From positions 1-35,594 of the forward strand of contig NZ_JAHKPH010000007.1 in assembly GCF_018860385.1 (NCBI RefSeq): a stretch of 35,594 bases of DNA, given 5' to 3'. The translations under genes and the position numbers were made by a program. This DNA comes from Reinekea forsetii. GTDB taxonomy: Bacteria; Pseudomonadota; Gammaproteobacteria; Pseudomonadales; Natronospirillaceae. Each line of letters begins with the position of its first letter. The stretch's first letter is position 1. Positions 15,275 to 22,807 of the stretch are shown here, piece after piece. The notes below the pieces were generated by a model. The model was not told the origin of the DNA, did not search any database, and was given only the letters and a program-made list of their open reading frames with translations.

Positions 15275-17936
15275 CATCATCCTCATCTTCTGGTGCATCA
15301 AATATTCCACCATGCAACTGATTAACCCAAACAGTATTCGCTACAACACTGACACCTTCTGAGTAATCCCCAGGAGGAAAACTGATTCCGAATGCAGGGA
15401 CAACTTCCTTGGAACCTTCCCCTTCACCTAAGTTCAATGAGTGCACCATTAGAAGTGGCCTTTTCCTGATAGTTCGATAATGGAAATCAGACGGCTTCTT
15501 ACCACTTTCAGCGGCCAAATCTTGTGCAACTTGTTTCTGAGAATCGCTCAGACCTAACTTTTCGTCTCCCCTGCTAGCCACACGGTCTTTCGTCAAGCGC
15601 CAATACCCACCTTCTTTAACCTCAGCGCTTTTTCTTAACTGTGGGCCAAGAACTCGTTCAGCACTGTCCTCACCTTTTTTCATGGAAATGAGAAGTACAT
15701 CGGCTGATGAAAACAAGGCAGAAATTGATTTTATATATGTTACTACTGCTGACCTTCTCTCCAGAAAACTCTCGTGAACACGGAATGAATTAAGGAACTC
15801 AGCAATCTGGTTTAGATCGACGTCTCTTACGATCCAACCTTTATCTGTATCTTCAATGCAAGAACTACCCTTGCCAAATCCCGTCTTCCAATAGCTCTTT
15901 ACTAAATCCCGATTATCGCTTGAGACACCATCGTCATTTGAAAGAATGTAGCTTTCTACAAGTCGACCACTAAAGTTATGTTTAAAAGTGCGCTTTTCCC
16001 CCGTCCTCATTTTATTGGTGGCCGTTACGAGCAGGCGATCTGGGTGACCCAAGACATATAAACCAAACTTTTTCGGACTGAGGCCATCTCTTCGCATTTG
16101 TTTTATCTGCTCTCTTAAGTCATCCGAGGACTCAGCAATATGCGAATACCAATCTATTGAATCTCTAGACAAGTGAACCCTGCACAAATCATCATAACCG
16201 GAACGATAACCGAACCAACGTCCCATCTGCATAAGCGTGTCGTACATACGAGTATTTCTGTACATGTAACTAATACATAGGCCCTCAATTGTCAGACCAC
16301 GAGAAAGACTTAAACCACCCACAGCAATAGCTGTTATACCATGACCATCTCTTTCATGTTTTTTGTAATCAAGCGGCTCATCGGACTTACTGTTAACAAC
16401 AAAAGTTCTTATGGATTCAGCAGCATCATACAACTCACGCTTTAGCTCTTCCCAAGAAACATCAGCATCCCCAAAATCAGCTTCAAAAACCTGTTTCACC
16501 TGATCCATATTTTCATTTTTTTGAGAGACTGAATCCGGCATCAAATAGTTTGCCTTGATGGATTCCCTCAGTTTTTTGAGATATACGCTGATGTGTGTGC
16601 GGACTAATGTCTGAACATCCACAAACCTCGAAACGTTTACAAGCATTGAGCAATGCTTTTCATCTTGCCCCCTAATCTTTCTGATCGCTTTCACTACAAT
16701 AAATTGCCGTATAGCCCTGTAAAGCGATGGAGGAAGATCTAGCACGTCAAAATCTTTTTTATGAACGAAAGGAATATAGTTCTCTGCGTCATCAATTGTT
16801 TCTAAAATTCGATCAGAACTATCATCATCCAAGAAAACCCTATCAGGGCCAAAATATGTTGTCGGAGCATCGAGACAATAAATAAAGTCCCGAGGAAAGA
16901 GCTCTTCTCGAAGTTGTTCATCACCATATGCATCAGGATTAATGAAAATATTAGCGAATGGCGTTGCCGTGTATCCAACATAACAAGACTTATCAAACAA
17001 ACTCAAAATCTCTCTAATTCTTCTGTTTGTCTGTGTCGGATCGTTGTCTTCTTTTTTGGTATTGATCGATGCGTTATCAGCTTCATCATCAATCATAAGC
17101 ATGGGAACATCTTTAATTTTTCCATGACCTTTAGAGTTCAGTTCATCCAACCAGCGGTGGAGAGACTTTAACGTTGAAACATTTTTCTTGATAACGAGTA
17201 TCACCGGCTTACTAAAGTCGTTGATACTCCATCCGCTGTGATCAGCTGTCTTCTTATTAAAATCTGCATATATGTTAGTCAGAGTAGCCGGGTGAGGATA
17301 ATCGTCATGACCAACTCCAACAATTTTCCACTTATCTTCAACGCGTGTCCTACCAACAAAACCCTCATCAACCCGTTCTTGCGTCTGTTTACGGAGATTA
17401 TTATGAACACCAGCGATTACAATAATGAACTTGTATCCAGCATCAGCCGCTTTTGCCACCAATCCCATGTAATTCGCTGTTTTACCCGATTGCACGTGAC
17501 CAATAACTAATCCACGTCTATCCCAAACACCGGGCGATGTCGGATCTTGAAGATGACCAAGTATTTTCGTGCCTACATCACTCAAAGACTGAACTACAGT
17601 AGGTGACCATTTCTCTTTCTTAAGATGCTTTTCATATGCGTCAGAATAAAACCATTCAATATCTTTACGCTTATACACCCACTCTTTGTCATGAGTAGCT
17701 TCCGGGTCGACAAGTGAAACACCCAATCCCATTCTGGAATCTATTTCATAGTAAGCTTCCTTTGCACAACTTATCGCATCACCTTCATCAAGGCCTAACA
17801 CCTTTGCTAGATCTACTGCCAAGGCATCAACTTCTTCGCGTGTTGGAACATACTCTGACCAACGCGTTTTTGCAGCGGTGATCAAGGAAACAGTAAAATT
17901 CTTTTTTGCCTCCAACTTCTCTTTCTCATTCCCCAT
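15267..17936 (-). CDS. Z1-domain superfamily II helicase
   Basis: This 889-residue protein combines a superfamily II helicase core with the Z1 domain. Visible motifs are the Walker A GHVQSGKT (146-153), Walker B DDEAD (283-287), motif III-like TATPFAN (323-329) and, further on, GGLSLSRGLTIEG and QMGRWFGYR, which correspond to motifs V and VI. It should use ATP to translocate on or remodel DNA, probably supplying the motor for the neighbouring nuclease. The last residues form an acidic tail (DAPEDEDDDE). The ATG overlaps the end of the MORC-like gene by 11 bases and the stop overlaps the DUF4420 gene. All key ATPase residues are present, so it is likely functional. Confidence 0.92.
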   Translation of the reverse strand: MGNEKEKLEAKKNFTVSLITAAKTRWSEYVPTREEVDALAVDLAKVLGLDEGDAISCAKEAYYEIDSRMGLGVSLVDPEATHDKEWVYKRKDIEWFYSDAYEKHLKKEKWSPTVVQSLSDVGTKILGHLQDPTSPGVWDRRGLVIGHVQSGKTANYMGLVAKAADAGYKFIIVIAGVHNNLRKQTQERVDEGFVGRTRVEDKWKIVGVGHDDYPHPATLTNIYADFNKKTADHSGWSINDFSKPVILVIKKNVSTLKSLHRWLDELNSKGHGKIKDVPMLMIDDEADNASINTKKEDNDPTQTNRRIREILSLFDKSCYVGYTATPFANIFINPDAYGDEQLREELFPRDFIYCLDAPTTYFGPDRVFLDDDSSDRILETIDDAENYIPFVHKKDFDVLDLPPSLYRAIRQFIVVKAIRKIRGQDEKHCSMLVNVSRFVDVQTLVRTHISVYLKKLRESIKANYLMPDSVSQKNENMDQVKQVFEADFGDADVSWEELKRELYDAAESIRTFVVNSKSDEPLDYKKHERDGHGITAIAVGGLSLSRGLTIEGLCISYMYRNTRMYDTLMQMGRWFGYRSGYDDLCRVHLSRDSIDWYSHIAESSDDLREQIKQMRRDGLSPKKFGLYVLGHPDRLLVTATNKMRTGEKRTFKHNFSGRLVESYILSNDDGVSSDNRDLVKSYWKTGFGKGSSCIEDTDKGWIVRDVDLNQIAEFLNSFRVHESFLERRSAVVTYIKSISALFSSADVLLISMKKGEDSAERVLGPQLRKSAEVKEGGYWRLTKDRVASRGDEKLGLSDSQKQVAQDLAAESGKKPSDFHYRTIRKRPLLMVHSLNLGEGEGSKEVVPAFGISFPPGDYSEGVSVVANTVWVNQLHGGIFDAPEDEDDDE

Positions 17937-19410
17937 TTTTTATCCCTTCAAAATATTGTTCTACCAGCTCCTTGTGAGCATCAAACATGCGAACAGAGTC
18001 AACAACACTCCGAAACATATCGATATTAATCTCACCAGAACCAAATAAAGAATTTCTAAGCTCTTCCAGCTTTTGTGAAACATTTTGTTTCTCTATTGAA
18101 AATTGATCAACGCTTCTTGGCGCTGAAGAATAATCCGAGTAGATCATCTCTACTGGAATTGCTGCTGAAACGGCTTCCAGATATGAATGTAAAATTGAAG
18201 ACTGCTGGTCTGAAAATCCCTCTTTTAAGCTTTGCAAAAGAGGATGAGATAAATTCAACTCAAACCGAACTCGATCTTTATCGCCATAACGTTCCCAAAT
18301 TGGCTCAGGTGAATCCTGAAAAAGCTTCTGCCCTCTACCTCGATGAATTCTGGTACTTGTTCCAGTGACCTTAGATATTATCTGCCGAAGTCTTTCTCTA
18401 ACTTCATGAGGCGGTCTTGCTCTCGATTTTTTAATATCAATTGTCCAGCTTTCGTCTAGAGCATTTGGAAAATCTATCTGAACCCTGGCAAGCTTAGTAG
18501 CCTCGCCCTTGGGTACCAATCTGAACCAATCTCCCCAAGCCATAAGCCTACCATTCCGATAGATATATGCTCCTTGGTTGGAGATAAAACTGCTTCGATC
18601 TTCGTAGAAATCATATACCTTAGCCGTAAGCTTGCTATGATGCGGTAGGATGTATGGCTGTATAACGACTTCCATACCATCAACGCGGACTATTTCCTCT
18701 GGTAGCACCTGTGTCGCTCTAATTTTCCGACAGAAAGGATCGAATGCATCTACGGGTTTACCATTTATACGAATACTAAATTTAGGATGATGTTTAACCT
18801 CACCAGCCAGAAACCTATGAAAAACCAGAGACAAATGACGATCGACGAGATCCAGTTTTTCATAAACAATTTCATCTCGCTTGCTACCGTATTGGTCTTC
18901 AAACAAACGATCTAACTTAGTCCAAACAACCGCTGTTCCAGTCTCACCCAGCTGATCTAAATACGGTATTTTTTTGATATCCTCATCATCAAGAATTGAG
19001 AGACACCATTCATCTCTCTTGCTTACATGATCCAGATCCCATTCAGCCCCACAAACTATTGAATTTATCGAGCTAACGACCGTCAAATTTCTACATTGTG
19101 AAAATGAAGCTGTTTTCAAGCCCAAACCAAATCGGCCCAGATCATTTGGTTCTCTAGCCTGCTTGGGGTTAGCTGAACCATGTTTCATTGCCAGTAGAAG
19201 TTCGTCCTCTGTCATTCCACTTCCATTATCTATGATAACCAGCGTCGGCTTTTCGCAAGTCAAATCGCAGTAGACATCGACTTCAGTCGCTCCAGCCGTA
19301 ATGCTATTATCTATTATGTCCGCAACAGCAGTCGCCAAAGAATACCCAAGGTCTCTCATAGACTCAGACAATGACGAGGCACTTGGTGGCAATGTATATT
19401 CTCTAGCCAT
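17926..19410 (-). CDS. MORC-like GHKL ATPase
   Basis: The N-terminal domain is a GHKL ATPase of the prokaryotic MORC type, related to MutL and Hsp90. Motifs are the N-box VADIIDNSITAGA (29-41), DNGSGM (61-66) and GRFGLGLKTAS (92-102). ATP binding in this fold normally drives N-terminal dimerisation, forming a clamp on DNA. The middle part has an S5-like transducer region (RPPHEVRERLRQI). The C-terminal ~120 residues are helical and probably mediate contacts. I choose the ATG at 19410 (495 residues) over a GTG at 19419; the stop codon of vsr overlaps it as TAATG. It is encoded between vsr and the Z1 helicase, as in the modification-linked MORC operons described by Iyer and colleagues. Confidence 0.92.
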   Translation of the reverse strand: MAREYTLPPSASSLSESMRDLGYSLATAVADIIDNSITAGATEVDVYCDLTCEKPTLVIIDNGSGMTEDELLLAMKHGSANPKQAREPNDLGRFGLGLKTASFSQCRNLTVVSSINSIVCGAEWDLDHVSKRDEWCLSILDDEDIKKIPYLDQLGETGTAVVWTKLDRLFEDQYGSKRDEIVYEKLDLVDRHLSLVFHRFLAGEVKHHPKFSIRINGKPVDAFDPFCRKIRATQVLPEEIVRVDGMEVVIQPYILPHHSKLTAKVYDFYEDRSSFISNQGAYIYRNGRLMAWGDWFRLVPKGEATKLARVQIDFPNALDESWTIDIKKSRARPPHEVRERLRQIISKVTGTSTRIHRGRGQKLFQDSPEPIWERYGDKDRVRFELNLSHPLLQSLKEGFSDQQSSILHSYLEAVSAAIPVEMIYSDYSSAPRSVDQFSIEKQNVSQKLEELRNSLFGSGEINIDMFRSVVDSVRMFDAHKELVEQYFEGIKNGE

Positions 19411-19829
19411 TAACTCCACTCCCTTAAAAACTTAAGAATCCGCTCTACGACCTTGCCCGGAGCTTCTTTTAACTCACATTCCCAAGCCGTAAAAACGTGC
19501 CACCCCTCAGCAACTAACGCCCTGTTCTTTTCTTTGTCTCGCTGAACAGTTCGCCCAAATTTTTCTTTCCAAAACTCGATTCTTGTTTTGGGCATGTACG
19601 CATATTTACAACCTTGATGTCGGTGCCAAAAACATCCATTCACAAAGATTGCTGTCTTATAACGAGGTAAAACAATATCTGGTCGCCCTGGCAGTTTCTT
19701 TTCATGCAAACGAAACCTTAAGCCTGACTTGTGTAAAAGAGAGCGAAGAGTAATTTCAGGCTTAGTATCCTTGCCCTTAATTCTCGACATATTCCAGCTT
19801 CGTTTTTCCCTCGTTAAAATATCAGTCAT
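19410..19829 (-). CDS. vsr: Very short patch repair endonuclease (Vsr)
   Basis: Vsr nicks DNA 5' of the T in T:G mismatches produced by deamination of 5-methylcytosine, protecting the sites of its partner methylase. The 139-residue protein has LTREKRSWNMSRIKGKDTKPEI (6-27), the catalytic aspartate in PGRPDIVLP, and the strongly conserved VNGCFWHRHQGC block with metal- and catalysis-linked His/Cys residues. FWKEKFGRTVQRD and GWHVFTAWECELK follow as in E. coli Vsr. The ATG at 19829 shares one base with the dcm stop (TGATG); a TTG three bases earlier is less likely. Direct linkage to a cytosine methylase is the norm. In this operon it might also take part in cleavage of foreign DNA, but nothing in the sequence proves it. 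Confidence 0.95.
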   Translation of the reverse strand: MTDILTREKRSWNMSRIKGKDTKPEITLRSLLHKSGLRFRLHEKKLPGRPDIVLPRYKTAIFVNGCFWHRHQGCKYAYMPKTRIEFWKEKFGRTVQRDKEKNRALVAEGWHVFTAWECELKEAPGKVVERILKFLREWS

Positions 19830-21364
19830 CAATCACCCGGTATTTTATCTAGTATTTCTTTGACGACTTCGGCTATTTGAACGGCTAAATAAGGTGGAAC
19901 TGCGTTACCCACTTGGTGATACTGAGCAGTTCGCGGCCCTTCAAAATGGTAATTATCTGGGAAGGTTTGCAGCCTAGCAGCTTCCCGTACAGTTAAACTT
20001 CGACATTGTGATGGATCATAATGAATGAAATAGTGACCATCCTTAGAGATATGAGACGTGATGGTCGTGCTAAAACGAGACTTCACCTGAACTCTAAAGC
20101 GATCTGAGAACATTTTGCCCTCACAGCCATCTTTGACGTTCTTATGAGCAGGAAGAAGCTCTTCAGGAAAGTCTCTTAATTTAGGCGAGATATCCAATGC
20201 GCTTGCATGAGCCGAAGCATACAGATAGCGATGCAAGTCACTTACCATATGAGATCTTGCCTCATGACATGTCGCCACTTTGAGACGGTCGTCGAAATAC
20301 CATGATTTCATGACTCGGGGAGGTTTGTATTTCGTGGAGGATTTGTCCATCGGAGTATTGCGTATAGTTGCTAGCGCACTCTTAATCTCCTTTTTGATGC
20401 TGGCATCTTCCTTCTTTTTAGAGGGTATCCAAGATGTTGCACTGACTGACAACAATTCTTCTTTCCACTCATCATAATCATCTTTTCGCCTTGAAATACT
20501 GCTTCTAATTTTCGGCATACTGCTGATTATTTGCTCCACACTTGGTGGCTCAGACTTTTCAAGCGTTCCTGGCACTACGTCTATGTCGGCTCTAATTCCC
20601 AAGATAAATATTCTGTGTCGAGCTTGTGGTACACCATATTCTTCAGCTCTGACAACGAAGGATTTTGGCTCAATCTCTTCGACGACTTCACCAGACTGGG
20701 ACAAGGAGTAAAGCTTGTATTTCAAACCATTTTTATTCTTTTCAATAGCTCTACGAGGGCTGCGAAGGTCTTCTACAATCTTATCGACGACGGACTCACC
20801 GTTGACTTTAGCTGAAAGCAGGCCCTTCACATTTTCCATGACGAAAACTGGAGGGCGATGATCAATGATAATTTTGAGATATTCTTTGTATAAGAAGTGC
20901 CGTTCGTCTTCCTCAAACTCAGGATTGTTCATCATCCTCGAACGACCAACCAAGGAATAAGCCTGACAAGGTGGCCCACCAATCAAGGCCCATTTCTTTG
21001 AAGAATTCAGTCTGTCACTAATAATCTGCTGAACTTCATTATGTGTTTCTTCACCTAGTGAAATTTTCAGAGCGGTAGCTTTTGCATGCTCCCAATTAGT
21101 ACTATTTCTCTCAATGAGCTCTTCTTTATCAATACGCCCTTCCAAGTAGGCGTAATAGTCATCAGGGACATCCTGCCTTTTGAATGACTTGTAGAAATGC
21201 CTCAGAAGTAATGTCTGATGCGCAAATTCATCTCTTTCAATAGATGCGACCGACTTAAATACTCTTGAATCATTTGAATTGTATAGTTCAGAAAACCCTT
21301 CGCCCAAGCCACCCGGCCCCGCGAATAGATCTATTATTGGATATGTCACATCCTTTTTTCTCAT
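19829..21364 (-). CDS. DNA (cytosine-5-)-methyltransferase, Dcm-like
   Basis: This enzyme transfers a methyl group from S-adenosylmethionine to C5 of cytosine at a specific DNA sequence. The 511-residue protein has motif I DLFAGPGGLGEGF (12-24), catalytic motif IV GGPPCQAYS (129-137, nucleophile Cys133), motif VI ENVKG (177-181), motif VIII QARHR (247-251) and motif X QVGNAVPP (484-491). A long region between VIII and X is the target recognition domain. An insertion of about 40 residues (60-105) between motifs I and IV makes it longer than a typical ~420-residue enzyme. Its target sequence cannot be read from the protein. The ATG overlaps the stop of the HTH gene by four bases. It should mark self DNA for the downstream MORC/Z1/nuclease genes. 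Confidence 0.95.
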   Translation of the reverse strand: MRKKDVTYPIIDLFAGPGGLGEGFSELYNSNDSRVFKSVASIERDEFAHQTLLLRHFYKSFKRQDVPDDYYAYLEGRIDKEELIERNSTNWEHAKATALKISLGEETHNEVQQIISDRLNSSKKWALIGGPPCQAYSLVGRSRMMNNPEFEEDERHFLYKEYLKIIIDHRPPVFVMENVKGLLSAKVNGESVVDKIVEDLRSPRRAIEKNKNGLKYKLYSLSQSGEVVEEIEPKSFVVRAEEYGVPQARHRIFILGIRADIDVVPGTLEKSEPPSVEQIISSMPKIRSSISRRKDDYDEWKEELLSVSATSWIPSKKKEDASIKKEIKSALATIRNTPMDKSSTKYKPPRVMKSWYFDDRLKVATCHEARSHMVSDLHRYLYASAHASALDISPKLRDFPEELLPAHKNVKDGCEGKMFSDRFRVQVKSRFSTTITSHISKDGHYFIHYDPSQCRSLTVREAARLQTFPDNYHFEGPRTAQYHQVGNAVPPYLAVQIAEVVKEILDKIPGD

Positions 21365-21546
21365 TTGTTACCAGCTTCACTTTTCTTTTGAGTTATCCAA
21401 CGCTCAATATCTTCGCGCTTAAACCGCCAACTGCCACCTACTTTGAATCCAGGCAACTTACCTTCAGAGGCCAGTCGATATGCGGTTTTCTCTGCCAACT
21501 TGAGATAGTCGGCGACCTCTTTCAAGGTTAGAATTTCATCAGTCAT
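21361..21546 (-). CDS. AlpA/excisionase-type helix-turn-helix protein
   Basis: This 61-residue protein is a single MerR-like winged helix of the excisionase/AlpA (HTH_17) type: LTLKEVADYLKLAEKTAYRLASEGKLPGFKVGGSWRF covers residues 6-42 in two stretches, followed by KREDIERWI. Such proteins either direct phage-like excision as recombination directionality factors or regulate transcription. Here it lies between the integrase and the cytosine methylase, overlapping the first by 8 bases and the second by 4 (ATGA). It may therefore control excision, the methylase operon, or both. If the integrase is dead, a regulatory role in the defence operon would be the reason for keeping it. Confidence 0.85.
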   Translation of the reverse strand: MTDEILTLKEVADYLKLAEKTAYRLASEGKLPGFKVGGSWRFKREDIERWITQKKSEAGNK

Positions 21547-22417
21547 AGTTTATCCACCCATGAGACTTTAGGGAGCATATGAGAAAATTGAGGAGGCCGC
21601 AAGGAATTAGCGGTACTAAAGTATAGTTTTCACCAGTCCAAACCTTGGCTTCAAAATCAAAGTCACTCTTACGGGCTTGGCGCAATTCACAATTGCGGCA
21701 TCCATACAGTAAACAGAGCTTCACGAAGAGTTTGTTCTTAGGGGTAATGCGGGAGTTATTGACGGCAAGCCAAAGCATCTTTAACTCTTCATCTGTCAAA
21801 CAGCGATCCGTCAAACGCTTCTGAATATTCAAGTCACCTTTGGCGTAAATATCAGAGAGCGGATTAGTGGGTAAAAGCTTGCGCTTTACCCCAAAGCGAT
21901 AAAGCTGTTTGGCGTTAACCAGAATACGCTCGCCAATAGCTGGCTTGGTATTAGCGAGAGCTTCTAAAATTTCCAGCCATGCGTGTAACGTGATCTTCTC
22001 GGCTGGTAATTTACCCAGCTTCGGAAACACATGAATTTCGAAGCTGCGCTTAACTTCGTGGTGGCCTTTCTTGTTTTTGATGCAGTAGGCTTCGTACCAT
22101 AGGTCAAATAGCCCTGTAAGGCTTTCAGCAGCGATGATCTTCTGCTTTTCCAGCAGTCGTACTGTCTTGGGATCATGCCCCTGCTCTAGCTGTTTCTTGA
22201 GCCGCAGCGTTTCCTTTCTGGCTTCTTTGAGGGACATGAGTGGATATGAGCCGATATCTACTCTGCCGCCCTTGCCGACATACTGGTATCGCATGGTGAA
22301 GGTGATCTTGCCCTTGGGCGATAGTCTGGCGCTCAGTCCATCCCGATCAGTCTTCTCAATTGTCTTGTCACTGAGTTTCTTGTTGTTGGCTTTAAGCCAT
22401 GTTTCAGTCAGTGCCAC
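21539..22417 (-). pseudogene. int: Tyrosine recombinase (P4/SXT-type integrase), C-terminally truncated
   Basis: The protein begins with the DUF4102 arm-binding domain typical of P4-like integrases (KTDRDGLSARLSPKGKITF, 22-40; VDIGSYPLMSLKEAR, 53-67). The core-binding domain follows, then the start of the catalytic domain with the first catalytic arginine in GCRNCELRQARKSDFD (R241). After about residue 271 the family pattern stops. There is no His-x-x-Arg and no nucleophilic tyrosine, and only 292 residues exist where about 400 are usual. Another reading frame across the last ~55 bases stays open into the start of the AlpA gene (ending KVSWVDKL), so a deletion fusing int to older sequence is likely. 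The start is GTG at 22417, with AAGGA upstream. It is very probably inactive. Confidence 0.85.
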
Positions 22418-22448
22418 CTTTCAGTCCTTAGCCCGTATTACGGAGCTG

Positions 22449-22507
22449 TTTGTACAAAATTTCCAAAGGGGGTTTGTACAAGAAAATTTGTATGAGAATT
22501 TGTACAA
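22449..22507. repeat. TTTGTACAA repeats at the right island end
   Basis: TTTGTACAA occurs at 22449-22457, 22473-22481 and 22499-22507, with a degenerate copy TTTGTATGA at 22487-22495. They lie between the integrase start and the right core. Together with two copies near the left core they form a six-member set, best explained as integrase arm sites or regulator sites. They also overlap the likely int promoter zone. Confidence 0.6.
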
Positions 22508-22623
22508 ATTTCTTCTGACTTAGGGTGTCACAGAGTGACTTGGAAGTGTGATAGGACAAACCAGGACACGTTATAACTTTTTGTTTTTACTAAAGTTTGT
22601 GTCTTTTCTTGTCGTGGGATGTC

Positions 22624-22698
22624 TTAGGTAACTTTATTTGGGTGAGAGATGATGGCAAAGGTACGCCGATTTTCAACTTCGTCAGCAATGGTGGACAT
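22624..22698 (-). pseudogene. Displaced native 5' end of prfC
   Basis: From the ATG at 22698 the minus strand encodes [20 protein letters not shown], the expected start of RF3. It then runs into island sequence (NKVT) and a TAA stop. This is the original prfC start, separated from its gene by the island. Its TATAAT promoter box is still upstream at 22734-22739, so a 24-codon peptide may be made and transcription may continue into int. Confidence 0.9.
22639..22653 (-). other. Right attachment core of the prfC island
   Basis: This copy of ATCATCTCTCACCCA on the minus strand is identical to 6781-6795. It is followed on the island side by AAATAAAG rather than the GATGCC of intact prfC, which sets the right border. 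Confidence 0.88.
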
Positions 22699-22733
22699 GG
22701 TTATCTCTATAAATAAATAAAATCTGGGCGCGC

Positions 22734-22739
22734 ATTATA
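22734..22739 (-). promoter_or_regulatory. -10 box of the ancestral prfC promoter
   Basis: A perfect TATAAT lies 36 bases upstream of the displaced prfC ATG on the minus strand. The -35 is weak (TCGAAA at about 16 bases). It faces the island and could now drive int and the genes behind it. The divergent plus-strand TACAAT at 22772-22777 is a candidate -10 for cmoA. Confidence 0.5.
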
Positions 22740-22807
22740 CCTGTCTGGGTTATTTTTTCGACCGCTCAAGGTACAATGCGCGCTTTATTCAATGATTGCT
22801 TCCATTT

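Larger units (their letters stand above)
6781..22653. mobile_element. Genomic island integrated in prfC (SXT/R391-type attachment site)
   Basis: The borders are a 15-bp direct repeat (ATCATCTCTCACCCA on the minus strand) inside prfC at 6781-6795 and at 22639-22653. Outside the right copy lie the displaced native prfC start and promoter. Inside are an integrase gene with an AlpA-like gene at the right end, an anti-restriction gene, an AbiE toxin-antitoxin pair and a long defence operon. The repeat equals the first 15 bases of the core I recall for SXT/R391 ICEs (ATCATCTCKCACCCAGA). The AbiE pair resembles the MosAT maintenance genes of SXT. No conjugation or relaxase gene is present, so this is a cargo island or ICE remnant rather than a complete ICE. 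Confidence 0.9.

Noticed and set aside
22551-22600. T-rich stretch as a terminator at the right island end
   Set aside because: No stable hairpin precedes the T runs on either strand.
6781-22653. Complete SXT/R391-type conjugative element
   Set aside because: Only the attachment site, an integrase, an AbiE pair and ardA are suggestive; no relaxase, transfer, SetCD/SetR or partition genes are present.
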